A program made the position numbers and the translations under genes. A stretch of DNA of 17,796 bases from positions 1 through 17,796 of the forward strand of contig DAIRGS010000146.1 in the NCBI GenBank assembly GCA_036794395.1. The letters are read 5' to 3'. A model generated the notes under the pieces. The model was given only the letters and a program-made list of their open reading frames with translations. It made no database searches and was not told the origin of the DNA. This document shows, piece after piece, positions 7,861 through 14,668 of this stretch (its first letter is position 1; the number at the start of each line of letters is the position of its first letter). The stretch is from DASXMX01 sp036794395. GTDB lineage: Bacteria; Planctomycetota; Phycisphaerae; Tepidisphaerales; Tepidisphaeraceae.

Positions 7861-7955
7861 TTAATCTCAATCCAAATCTTAATCCTAATCTGAGTTGGAG
7901 GGGGGAGGCTCGGGATTAGGATTGGGATTGAGATTAGGATTAGGATTAGGAATGG
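7861..7955. repeat. Telomere-like hexamer inverted repeat (GGATTA/GGATTG)
   Basis: The right arm (about 7912-7955) is a run of hexamers GGATTA, GGATTG, GGATTG, AGATTA, GGATTA, GGATTA, GGAATG. The left arm (7861-7890) is the complementary TTAATCTCAATCCAAATC type. The arms pair if one hexamer is allowed to slip. A G-rich spacer (GGAGGGGGGAGG) lies between them. Confidence 0.85.
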
Positions 7956-7980
7956 GGGCGTGCGAAAGAGGTTCCTCCTA

Positions 7981-8140
7981 TATATAGGCCAAATGTTCAA
8001 ATTTTGATTGCAGGTGATGGAGCGGCTGGGGTTTAAAGTTCCGTCACACGATGACAAGAATTGCTGGGAATGGTAGCTGCGTTCAAGTTTTGAGGCGTGG
8101 GGCGTGCAACGGTTTGCAACGGAATGCAACGCCGGAGAGC
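7981..8140. repeat. Repeat A, copy 2
   Basis: The first 76 nt (TATATAGGCC to CACACGATGACA) align without gaps to 9721-9796; I count 63 identical positions. After a variable middle both copies end in GGCGTGCAACGG...AATGCAACG. The block CCGTCACACGATGACA is fully conserved. Confidence 0.88.
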
Positions 8141-8236
8141 GTGGGAGGTGAGATGTGGGTGGCGTTGGCCGATGGAATTTTCGGCGGCGGATTGTTGGTG
8201 GCTTGTGTCGGTTGACATTCTCGTCGGGAATGCTGA

Positions 8237-9445
8237 CTAGTGAATTTGGTTGACCAGCTCATCGACGGCTTGGGCTAACTCGTTGCCTGAGCCATAGGCA
8301 AGTTGGTTGAAGCGGATGACGCCGGCGCGATCGAGGACGTAGATTTTGGGCCAGGGGCGGACGTTCCAGGCTTTGGCGATGGGATGGGGGCTGTCGAGGC
8401 TTCCGTCGGTCCAGGATCGCCAATTGATTTGATGCTTTTGCAGAACGGCTTTGAGATCGGCTGGTTCGTCGTTGTTGATTCCCAGCAGGACGAATGGTTT
8501 GCCTTGCATTCGCTTGACGAGTTCGCGTTCGGCGGGGACTTCGGCCATGCAGGGGCCGCACCAACCGGCCCAGAAGACCAGGGCGACGACTTTGCCGCGA
8601 TAGTCGCTGAGTTTCATGGGGACGCCATTTTGATCGTTGCCGGTGATCTCTGGGGCGATTTGTCCGATATCGAGTTTTTGGAGTTGGAAGAGGCTTCGAT
8701 CGGCCTGAGCTCCGATGGATTCTTCGCCGGCTTTAATGTCGGCAAATTCCTTGCGGGCACGCTCCAAGAGTTCGATGGCATGGGCATGGAGGTCTTTTGG
8801 GTCGGAGGCGAAGAGGTTGGCCATCCAATCTGATCCGTTGTCGTCCAAACGTGCCTTAAAGGCCGGCACTTCGCGGCAGATCTCAAGAATCTCAGCGTGT
8901 TCTTTCTGATTTTCGGCCAGATAAAACAGGGCTTGCCCGCGGACATCACGGCTGGGATTTTTTTCGGCGGCTTGCCGGAGGAGTTCGCGGGACGGTTTTG
9001 TGAGAAGGTCTTTCAGGGAGGGGAACGTTTCGGCCAGCTTCGGGTTTTCGATATGGCCCGCGGTGAGCATTTCGATGGCGAGATCAGGGCGGACGGGTTC
9101 GTCTTTCCATTTCCATGAGGTGTTTGAGTAATCAACGGCGGCGATTAAAGCTTCGAACCCGCCGGGGCCGGTTGGGTCTGACTTGGCCAGGTCGATGAGT
9201 TTCGCAACATATGTGGCCGGGTTGGGCCTTTTTTTGATGTAGAGCTTAATGCCCTCTTCGCGCGTTTTGGCGGCGTGAAGCGCTTCGAACGCGGCATGGT
9301 CCTTTTGCTTGTAATCGGCCTGGAGAGATTCAACCTCCTTTGCGATCGGGGAATCGGCGGCCGTCACCCGTTTTGAGTCAAAAAACAGCGCTGCAAAGAG
9401 GCAGGCCAGAAGGACGCTCAATCTAAAGCAGCAGTTGCGATTCAT
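8237..9445 (-). CDS. Secreted thioredoxin-fold (TlpA/ResA-like) protein with long N-terminal region
   Basis: 402 aa. A Sec-type signal peptide is clear (FRLSVLLACLFAALFF, likely cleaved after VTAA near residue 30), so the protein acts outside the cytoplasmic membrane. Residues about 35-255 are helical and not recognised; short helix pairs suggest a HEAT/TPR-like scaffold. The C-terminal domain (about 260-402) is AhpC-TSA/thioredoxin-like: IGQIAPEITGND, KLSDYRGKVVALVFWAGWCGPC with the redox pair Cys296/Cys299, and a probable cis-proline in RPWPKIYVLD (Pro366). It probably reduces or exchanges disulfides of secreted proteins or cytochrome maturation partners (inference from family). AAGGA lies about eight bases before the ATG. 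It is a single gene between repeat copies, with no cytochrome-maturation genes beside it. An N-terminal domain plus C-terminal TlpA is a common planctomycete arrangement. Confidence 0.92.
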   Translation of the reverse strand: MNRNCCFRLSVLLACLFAALFFDSKRVTAADSPIAKEVESLQADYKQKDHAAFEALHAAKTREEGIKLYIKKRPNPATYVAKLIDLAKSDPTGPGGFEALIAAVDYSNTSWKWKDEPVRPDLAIEMLTAGHIENPKLAETFPSLKDLLTKPSRELLRQAAEKNPSRDVRGQALFYLAENQKEHAEILEICREVPAFKARLDDNGSDWMANLFASDPKDLHAHAIELLERARKEFADIKAGEESIGAQADRSLFQLQKLDIGQIAPEITGNDQNGVPMKLSDYRGKVVALVFWAGWCGPCMAEVPAERELVKRMQGKPFVLLGINNDEPADLKAVLQKHQINWRSWTDGSLDSPHPIAKAWNVRPWPKIYVLDRAGVIRFNQLAYGSGNELAQAVDELVNQIH

Positions 9446-9554
9446 TCGGAGGTTCCTTCCCGCCCTGCAATGTAGACGGAGCCGACCGGGGGACTTGCGG
9501 GAAACTTGGAGGATCCTGGTGTGTCGGAAATCCTAAAGCGGATGAGCCGTCGAT

Positions 9555-9635
9555 TGTCATCCTGGAGCGGAGCGAAGGATCTGGTTTGGGTAAGCCGCTC
9601 GAATAACAGATCCTTCGCTTCGCTCCAGGATGACA
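9555..9635. repeat. 29-bp inverted repeat (GTCATCCTGGAGCG type)
   Basis: The left arm 9555-9583 starts TGTCATCCTGGAGCG and the right arm 9607-9635 ends CGCTCCAGGATGACA. They pair with a single mismatch around a 23-nt loop. This motif (TGTCATCCTG...GAAGGATCT) is a dispersed intergenic repeat known from many bacterial genomes. Confidence 0.92.
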
Positions 9636-9720
9636 GGGTCGAGGATAGGTTCAAGACTTGTTGCGGCACTTTTTGAAATCGATGATGGGTGGCTCATGGT
9701 CGAAATATGTCTCTCCCCAC

Positions 9721-9840
9721 TATATAGGCCGGTTATTGCAATTTTGTTTGCAGGTGCTGGTGCGGCGGGGATTTAAGCTTCCGTCACACGATGACACAAA
9801 ATTCTGGGACGAAGGGTGGGCGTGCAACGGAATGCAACGC
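9721..9840. repeat. Repeat A, copy 3
   Basis: TATATAGGCC through CCGTCACACGATGACA matches copy 2 without gaps for 76 nt. It then has a shorter middle and the GGCGTGCAACGGAATGCAACG end, lacking one 10-base unit. It lies about 220 nt before repeat B copy 2, the same order as at 6706/6863. Confidence 0.88.
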
Positions 9841-10060
9841 TAGGAGAGTTGGAAGGGCGCGGTCGGGGAGGGGTCTTGTTGTCCTGTTGTCCTTTTTATC
9901 ATTGAAATGGACGAGACGGTAGATGTGTGACTCGAAGGACAGCTTGATCCATGGGGAGTCGCAGTATCTACGAAAAGAAAAAGAAGGAAGAATTGGGTGT
10001 GATAGGATTGACGCCAGGATTTGCCTGGGCGAAGGCTTCGCGTTTTTCAGTTGATTGGGG

Positions 10061-10457
10061 AGAAGAAGATCTCGGTTAAAGGACTGACGTGTGAGTTACC
10101 TGCGTGACAGCTTCAAATTTTGGAGTACCAAAATTGCGCTGTTCACGGCGGTATCGAACGGCCCCTGGGTATTGGGGCTAAGACAATAAGGAATCGCGGT
10201 GCGATGCGGCGGGAGGATGTGGGCGGGTGTTGTAAGTGCATTCCGTGTCATCGACCGCTGCGCCGCGTCCTGCTGCGCGGGATCAACCGCCACGCCGCGG
10301 GCGGGAGAGATTGCGTGGATGCGAGAGGTAGTTTCCTTGCCCGCGTCATGGCGGTTGCTGCCGCTGCGCGACGGACGCGGCTACGCTTGTGGGGTCGGTA
10401 ATTGCCGTTCCCCTTTCGCCCTCTGAAGCGAACGGCGAACGGGGAACTTTCATGTGG
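10061..10457. repeat. Repeat B, copy 2 (about 397 bp)
   Basis: Direct repeat of 6863-7258, beginning AGAAGAAGATCTCGG and ending GGGGAACTTTCATGTGGG. It carries the AGTA stem-loop (10116-10135) and the terminal hairpin (10410-10444, two mismatches). Length is nearly unchanged from copy 1. Confidence 0.85.
10116..10135. repeat. Stem-loop AATTTTGG-AGTA-CCAAAATT inside repeat B copy 2
   Basis: A perfect 8-bp stem with an AGTA loop, at the same place as the C/G-stemmed loop of copy 1. The inner GG/CC pairs and loop are unchanged, while the four outer C-G pairs of copy 1 are T-A pairs here. Confidence 0.85.
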
Positions 10458-10683
10458 GATGCGGGAAAGAGTCGCAGATTGCTTTTTGTTGGCTCAGGGT
10501 CGAGAGGACACCTCCTGGCGTCGTCATTTGGGTGTTGAAACCGGCAGTGAGGCGTTCCAGGTTCGGTGGGGGCGGTTCCTCGCATTTCGGCGGCCAAACC
10601 GTCGTTTCGGCAATAACATCGAACATCATGACCGCTCGATTTTTCGTTCAGGCGATGTTAGGATATCCTTGTCAGGAGGACGC

Positions 10684-11439
10684 GTGGCTCAGGGTTCGTC
10701 AATTGAGTGGACGGAAGCGACTTGGAACCCTGTCACGGGCTGCACAAAGGTCAGCGCGGGCTGCAAGCACTGTTACGCGGAGCGGATGGCAAAACGACTC
10801 CAGGCGATGGGGGTGGATCGATACGCCAAGGGGTTCGCGCTTACGCTGCAGCCGGATGTAATCGATTTGCCGCGTCAGTGGAAAAAGGGGCGGACAATTT
10901 TTGTGAACTCGATGAGCGACCTATTTCATGAAAAGGTTCCAGCTGACTTTGTGAGAAAAGTCTTCCGGGTTATGAACGAGTGTCCTCAACACACTTTTCA
11001 GATTCTCACGAAGCGACCGGAGATTGCTTCCCGATATGCTCCGGAGTTGGATTGGACTCAAAACATTTGGATGGGAACAAGCGTCGAGAATATGCTCGTA
11101 GTGCATCGCATTGCTGCCCTTAAGAGCATTCCGGCGGCCGTACGCTTTCTATCTCTGGAGCCATTGATTGGGCCGCTTCCAGCGCTCGACCTTGATGGAA
11201 TCCACTGGGTAATTGCCGGCGGTGAGTCTGGTCCTGGAGCAAGGCCAATGCAGCAGAGTTGGGTTGAACAAATCCGCGACCGATGCGTCGCACGCGGGGT
11301 CGCTTTCTTCTTCAAGCAGTGGGGGGGCGTAAACAAGAAGCGCACCGGGCGCACGTTGGACGGACGGATTTGGGATGAGATGCCGACAATCGCAACAGAG
11401 GGGGCCGACGATGTTCAAGTTGCCCGAGCCGCAAGATGA
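10684..11439 (+). CDS. Phage Gp37/Gp68 family (three-Cys-motif) protein
   Basis: 251 aa. The start is GTG at 10684, with AGGAGGA four bases before it; the frame is open further upstream but only through repeat B. The sequence is a clear Gp37/Gp68-family (DUF5131-type) protein: SIEWTEATWNPVTGC, then GCKHCYAE, giving Cys20, Cys27 and Cys30, a C-x6-C-x2-C pattern reminiscent of, but not identical to, the radical-SAM C-x3-C-x2-C site. Other family hallmarks are FVNSMSDLFHE (73-83), FQILTKRPE (105-113), WMGTSVEN (129-136), RFLSLEPLIGP (154-164), VIAGGESGPGARPM (176-189) and FFFKQWGG (208-215). The reaction is not known to me; an iron-sulfur or metal site is inferred. It overlaps the next gene by 29 nt, so the two are almost surely co-translated. 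Cytoplasmic. Confidence 0.93.
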   Translation: MAQGSSIEWTEATWNPVTGCTKVSAGCKHCYAERMAKRLQAMGVDRYAKGFALTLQPDVIDLPRQWKKGRTIFVNSMSDLFHEKVPADFVRKVFRVMNECPQHTFQILTKRPEIASRYAPELDWTQNIWMGTSVENMLVVHRIAALKSIPAAVRFLSLEPLIGPLPALDLDGIHWVIAGGESGPGARPMQQSWVEQIRDRCVARGVAFFFKQWGGVNKKRTGRTLDGRIWDEMPTIATEGADDVQVARAAR

Positions 11440-12229
11440 TGGGTTGTTTACTCCAGTCGTCGGATCATGGTCGGCTCACAAGCACCATTTTTTACGTCGC
11501 TACATTGACGCCTTCGTCACGGCGATGCGTGGCAAAAAATGGTCGGGGCTTCACTACATTGACCTTTTCGCAAGCGCGGGGATTGAGCAGATCGAAAATG
11601 GGCCGTTGGATTGGGGCTCGCCACTGATCGCCGCTCAAGCACCTCATCCGTTTTCCCGGCTTCATTGTTGCGAGCTCTCGAAGCGGTCGTTTAAGGCTTT
11701 GTCCGAGCGCATGGCCCGCTATCCACAGCCGCAAACGCCACAAATGCTGCAAGGCGATGCGAATTTGAAGGTCGGTGAGATCGTTAAAGCGATTCCGACT
11801 GGATCGCTTTCGCTGGCGTTTCTCGATCCTCACGGGCTTCATCTGCACTTCGAAACGGTAAAGCGGCTTGCGTCTCACAATGTCGACCTCATCATCTTTT
11901 TCCCCGATCATTTGGACGCACTTCGAAACTGGGAGATTTACGAAGAGAATCCCAACTCAAATCTCGACCGTGTCCTTGGTGCGCCGTGGCGGGATGAAAT
12001 AAAGGATGCTCCGGCCGAACGCCGCGCCGAGGTACTTTCTGAGATATACATCAAACAATTGCGCACTCTTGGATACTCAGAGTTTGAATTCGAGCGGATT
12101 TCACTACCGACAGGCCGCTTCCTTTATAAGTTGATCTTCTGCTCGCGTGCGTCGGCGGGCGGGAAGATCTGGCGAGGCATCTCAAACAAGAAGGCTGATG
12201 GTCAATCAACGTTTGATTTCGGCTCATGA
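11411..12229 (+). CDS. tcmP: Three-Cys-motif partner protein TcmP
   Basis: 272 aa. The ATG at 11411 has GAGGGGG seven bases before it and lies inside the end of the previous gene in another frame. The N-terminal FTPVVGSWSAHKHHFLRRYI (13-32), LHYIDLFASAG (47-57), GSPLIAA (69-75) and SLAFLDPHG (134-142) fit the TcmP family. The YIDLFASAG glycine-containing loop and following acidic strand-end (CCELS, 86-90) resemble motif I and II of a Rossmann SAM-dependent methyltransferase. FLDPHG sits where such enzymes hold their catalytic Asp-Pro motif. TcmP is named for regular pairing with the three-Cys Gp37/Gp68 protein, exactly the arrangement here. Substrate unknown; modification of nucleic acid or protein is inference only. 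Intact, with no signal peptide or membrane helix. It ends 40 nt from the convergent 123-aa gene. Confidence 0.9.
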   Translation: MFKLPEPQDDGLFTPVVGSWSAHKHHFLRRYIDAFVTAMRGKKWSGLHYIDLFASAGIEQIENGPLDWGSPLIAAQAPHPFSRLHCCELSKRSFKALSERMARYPQPQTPQMLQGDANLKVGEIVKAIPTGSLSLAFLDPHGLHLHFETVKRLASHNVDLIIFFPDHLDALRNWEIYEENPNSNLDRVLGAPWRDEIKDAPAERRAEVLSEIYIKQLRTLGYSEFEFERISLPTGRFLYKLIFCSRASAGGKIWRGISNKKADGQSTFDFGS

Positions 12230-12269
12230 TTGTCTACGAGCCAACTTCTTGAAGGCGCCTGGCCGCTTG

Positions 12270-12641
12270 TCATTTCGAAGGATCGTAAGCCAAGCGGTCT
12301 TCGTCCCAATGGATATCGTGGTCTTCGACGTGGACGTCCCACGCGGCGTCGGGAATCAGCCGGCGTAGTTCACTCAGGGCTTTGCACCAGTGTTGTGCAC
12401 CAATCCAAAGGGCGTCCTCTGAGTTATCGGGGAGCCCGGTGGCGCCTTCGATGATTGCGCCGACTGTCAGCGTCGGGTCGTATAGCGTGAAATCCTCCCA
12501 ATTCAGACCATTCCGCGTCCGGCAATACTGCTCAATCAGTTCGTGCACTGAATACTTGGCTTTGATGGCAATAACCGCCGTCTGCTCCGATTCGGTCATC
12601 GCATGTTTACGCTTTGCTGTGTAATAAATCGAGATGCCCAT
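12270..12641 (-). CDS. Hypothetical protein (123 aa), MGISIYYTAKR type
   Basis: I do not recognise the family by function. The protein starts MGISIYYTAKRKHAMTESEQ, with GGAAG six bases before the ATG. A longer frame to 12698 exists, but its extra 19 residues are encoded by a dispersed repeat, so the shorter start is preferred. The sequence alternates short strands and helices and is acidic at the C-terminus (WDVHVEDHDIHWDED, 101-115), with WIGAQHWCKALSELRRLIP (79-97) a probable helix. No signal peptide or membrane segment. It converges on tcmP with a 40-nt gap holding no evident terminator. The link to tcmP is positional only. Confidence 0.7.
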   Translation of the reverse strand: MGISIYYTAKRKHAMTESEQTAVIAIKAKYSVHELIEQYCRTRNGLNWEDFTLYDPTLTVGAIIEGATGLPDNSEDALWIGAQHWCKALSELRRLIPDAAWDVHVEDHDIHWDEDRLAYDPSK

Positions 12642-12822
12642 TTTAGCTTCCGCTGTGTGGGTAAAAAATGGCATGCCCCTGTCGAAGCTTCGCTGCATAC
12701 CGCAGCGGGTCCATCGCTTTTCGAGGTCGCGGGAAAACTACGACAGACATTTTAAGCGGCAAGAGGGGACAGGCAACTTACGGGGCCGATTGCGCCGGTT
12801 CGCGCGTTAGCAGGATTAACTT

Positions 12823-12897
12823 GTTTACCCGCGATTCGGAGAGGAGCGCTTTTTGTGCGCGGGAAGAAAAGCGCTCCTCTCCGAGTCGCGGCTAAAC
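12823..12897. repeat. 31-bp inverted repeat, 13-nt loop
   Basis: The arms 12823-12853 and 12867-12897 pair at 29 of 31 positions, including the run GGAGAGGAGCGCTTTT and its complement. A diverged relative of the same element lies at 14505-14577, on the other side of the permease gene. Confidence 0.93.
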
Positions 12898-12900
12898 TTG

Positions 12901-12968
12901 GGGAGGGCGAGGCGTTGGTGAGCCCGGTTTTCAAGTGAGCTTCGGCTCGGGCGGAGCCTCGCCCTCCC
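12901..12968. repeat. GGGAGGGCGAGGC inverted repeat
   Basis: GGGAGGGCGAGGC (12901-12913) and GCCTCGCCCTCCC (12956-12968) pair perfectly, with an inner GCCCG/CGGGC pairing. The same left arm appears at 3028-3040 beside the N run. It lies 19 nt beyond the permease stop and could act as its 3' hairpin, but it has no T tract. Confidence 0.88.
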
Positions 12969-12987
12969 GGGTTTGTGTCAGACGCGA

Positions 12988-14358
12988 TTACCCTGTTTTA
13001 GCTCCCGCTCGCGGATTAATTCTGACGGCGACGAAGTAAACGACCACTCCTGCCACAACCGCGCTCCCGGAGAAGATCAATCCCTTCCTGGCTCCGTCGT
13101 CTGAAAGCGCGTCGTAGAACGCCATTGCCATCAGGAGGATTGGTGCGAGGCTGATGAGGATGCAGCCGGGGAGGCCGGCGGGGACTTTGTAGGGGCGGGG
13201 GAGGGTGGGTTCGCGCAGGCGGAGGGCGATGAGGGCGATGAATTCGAGGATGAGGCTCAGTCCGTAAAGCAGCGTGTCGAGGATCAGGAGTTTGAGGAAG
13301 CCGAGTCTCATGCATAGTCCCCAGCCGACGGCGCAGACGAGGAGGGAGACCCAGGGGACGGCGGTGCGGGGGGTGCGGAGGGCCATGAATTTGGGGAGGA
13401 AGCCGTCGGCGGCCATGGCGATGGGGACGCGCGAGTAGGAAAGCATGAGGGCGTTGAACATGGAGAAGGCGGAGATCATTCCTCCGGCCATGATGGCGAT
13501 GGCGAGGGCTTGGCCGACGCGCGGGCCCAGAGCTGAGCCGATGGTTTTTCCCACGTTGACCCAGGAGCCGGTTTCCCAAGTTGCGGGGTCGATGCCGGAC
13601 CGGGAGACGGCTGCGACGGGCAGGACGTAGGTGGCGGCGACCAGCAGCACGGAGACGAGCATGGCCAGCGGGTAGGTTCGCTGGGGGCGATGCACTTCGC
13701 CGGCGATGGTTGAGACGTTGTCCCAGCCCATGTAGTTCCACATGGCGATGAGAATTCCGCCGAGGAGATTCAGGCTGGCCGGCTCGCTTGTGGGTGGGGT
13801 CGCCTGCTTGTGCGAGAGCATCGCCAGGACCGTCACGATGCCGAAGGGGAGGAGCAGCGCGAGCGTCATCATCAGGGACCCGGCTCCGACCGATCGGATG
13901 CCGGCCAGGTTGATCCCCACGCACAGGGCGATCAGAGCAATCCCAATCAGAGTTGCCCAGGTTTGGTTCTGTGCGGCGGGCCAGAGGCGGGCGAGATAGC
14001 TGATGAACAGCGTTGGATAGATCGCCATGTCGAAGATGCTGGCGGCGAAGGAGAGCCATGCTTCCTGGAATCCCCAGAACGGCCCCAGGGCACGCCGGAC
14101 CCAGACGTAGTATCCGCCGTCCTCGGGGATGGCGGCGGACAGTTCGCTGACCATCAGCGTGACGGGAAACGACCAAAGCACGGGGGTAATCAGTAGAAGG
14201 AGGATCGCGTTGCGATACCCGGACATGTGGACCAGGTCTTCGAGCCCGAACGGGCCGCCGGCGACCATGCAGTAGGTGATTCCGATGAGGGGAAGAAGCG
14301 TAGTTCGCTTGATGGTGGGCGCAAGGCCGGGGGCCGGGGAACGGGATGTGTGGATCAA
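12988..14358 (-). CDS. APC-superfamily amino acid/polyamine permease
   Basis: 456-aa inner-membrane transporter with about 12 hydrophobic segments (the first at about 21-38, 51-70 and 96-122). Family marks: PLIGITYCMVAGGPFGLE (23-40), SELSAAIPEDGGYYVWVRRA (71-90), GWDNVSTIAGEVHRPQRTYP (211-230), SRVPIAMAADGFLPKF (309-324) and LREPTLPRPYKVP (381-393). The last three resemble the plant polyamine-H+ symporter/LAT-like branch more than the lysine or histidine permeases, so polyamine or cationic amino acid uptake is possible; the substrate is not proven. The start is TTG at 14358 with GAGAGG eight bases upstream; the next ATG (residue 31) would destroy the first membrane helix. No catabolic genes are beside it. 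Two related long inverted repeats flank the gene. Confidence 0.94.
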   Translation of the reverse strand: MIHTSRSPAPGLAPTIKRTTLLPLIGITYCMVAGGPFGLEDLVHMSGYRNAILLLLITPVLWSFPVTLMVSELSAAIPEDGGYYVWVRRALGPFWGFQEAWLSFAASIFDMAIYPTLFISYLARLWPAAQNQTWATLIGIALIALCVGINLAGIRSVGAGSLMMTLALLLPFGIVTVLAMLSHKQATPPTSEPASLNLLGGILIAMWNYMGWDNVSTIAGEVHRPQRTYPLAMLVSVLLVAATYVLPVAAVSRSGIDPATWETGSWVNVGKTIGSALGPRVGQALAIAIMAGGMISAFSMFNALMLSYSRVPIAMAADGFLPKFMALRTPRTAVPWVSLLVCAVGWGLCMRLGFLKLLILDTLLYGLSLILEFIALIALRLREPTLPRPYKVPAGLPGCILISLAPILLMAMAFYDALSDDGARKGLIFSGSAVVAGVVVYFVAVRINPRAGAKTG

Positions 14359-14668
14359 TTCTTGTTACCTCTCCCGCGGCGGGGGTGAAGTTTGCCCGCG
14401 CGCGACGGGATATGTAACGATGACTGAAAAGAATTATTTTCAATTTGCTGATTTATTTGCGGGTGGGCGGTCACACGATCGGCATCGTCACCGGGGATCA
14501 AATGGTTTGAGTCGCGATTCGACGGGGAGGGGTTTCTGTGGGGAACTGAAAAGCGCTCCCCCTGGTCGCGGCGAAACGGGAGCTGAAGAAGTTCGATTAC
14601 GCGCATAGGTCGAGTTGATCCTGAGGGGATCAAGACGGTGGAGTATCACAGCTTGCCGACGCAGGTCG
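14359..14668. other. Intergenic region between permease and HEPN gene
   Basis: 310 nt containing the permease leader (GAGAGG before its TTG), an AT-rich stretch about 14417-14460 that may hold the promoter (no clean -35/-10 spacing seen), and a degenerate inverted repeat at 14505-14577. Past that to 14668 I see nothing. Confidence 0.65.
14505..14577. repeat. Diverged copy of the 12823-12897 inverted repeat
   Basis: The right part (14549-14577) reads AAAAGCGCTCC..., then GGTCGCGGCGAAAC, against AAAAGCGCTCC... and GAGTCGCGGCTAAAC in the other copy. The left part starts GTTTGAGTCGCGATTCG and pairs imperfectly with it. Confidence 0.7.

Larger units (their letters stand above)
7726..8236. other. 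Intergenic stretch made of repeats
   Basis: 511 nt between the HTH gene start and the 3' end of the thioredoxin-like gene. It is almost fully taken up by the TTCGAATGACGAA motif, the hexamer inverted repeat and repeat A copy 2. The remaining ~95 nt before 8237 show nothing I recognise. The HTH gene's promoter must lie here, but repeats mask it. Confidence 0.7.
9446..10683. other. 1.2-kb intergenic repeat field
   Basis: No supported gene. In order it holds: the upstream region of the thioredoxin-like gene; a 29-bp inverted repeat (9555-9635); repeat A copy 3 (9721-9840); about 220 nt of lower-GC sequence with nothing recognisable (9841-10060); repeat B copy 2 (10061-10457); and 226 nt upstream of the Gp37-like gene, where I see a good ribosome site but no clear promoter. 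Confidence 0.7.
12642..12987. other. Intergenic cluster of palindromic repeats
   Basis: 346 nt between the 123-aa gene start and the permease 3' end. It starts with CCCCTGTCGAAGCTTCGCTG (a dispersed-repeat look) and AGGGGACAGGCAACTTACGG, both of the kind scattered in bacterial genomes. A 31-bp inverted repeat (12823-12897) and a 13-bp inverted repeat (12901-12968) follow back to back. No gene is supported. Confidence 0.75.

Noticed and set aside
7347..8129. 260-aa minus-strand frame overlapping the HTH gene
   Set aside because: Low-complexity Pro/Ser/Ile product made by reading the HTH gene in the wrong frame and the hexamer repeats.
6706..8131. GCAACGG ten-base units as a CRISPR array
   Set aside because: Units are only 10 bases, at most two and a half turns, with no spacers and no cas genes.
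10402..10683. Longer N-terminus of the Gp37/Gp68-type protein
   Set aside because: The extra 94 codons run through the end of repeat B; GTG at 10684 has a strong AGGAGGA site and gives the family-typical start and length.
13016..14443. 475-aa minus-strand frame overlapping the permease
   Set aside because: Arg/His/Pro-rich out-of-frame shadow of the permease, which has clear family motifs in its own frame.
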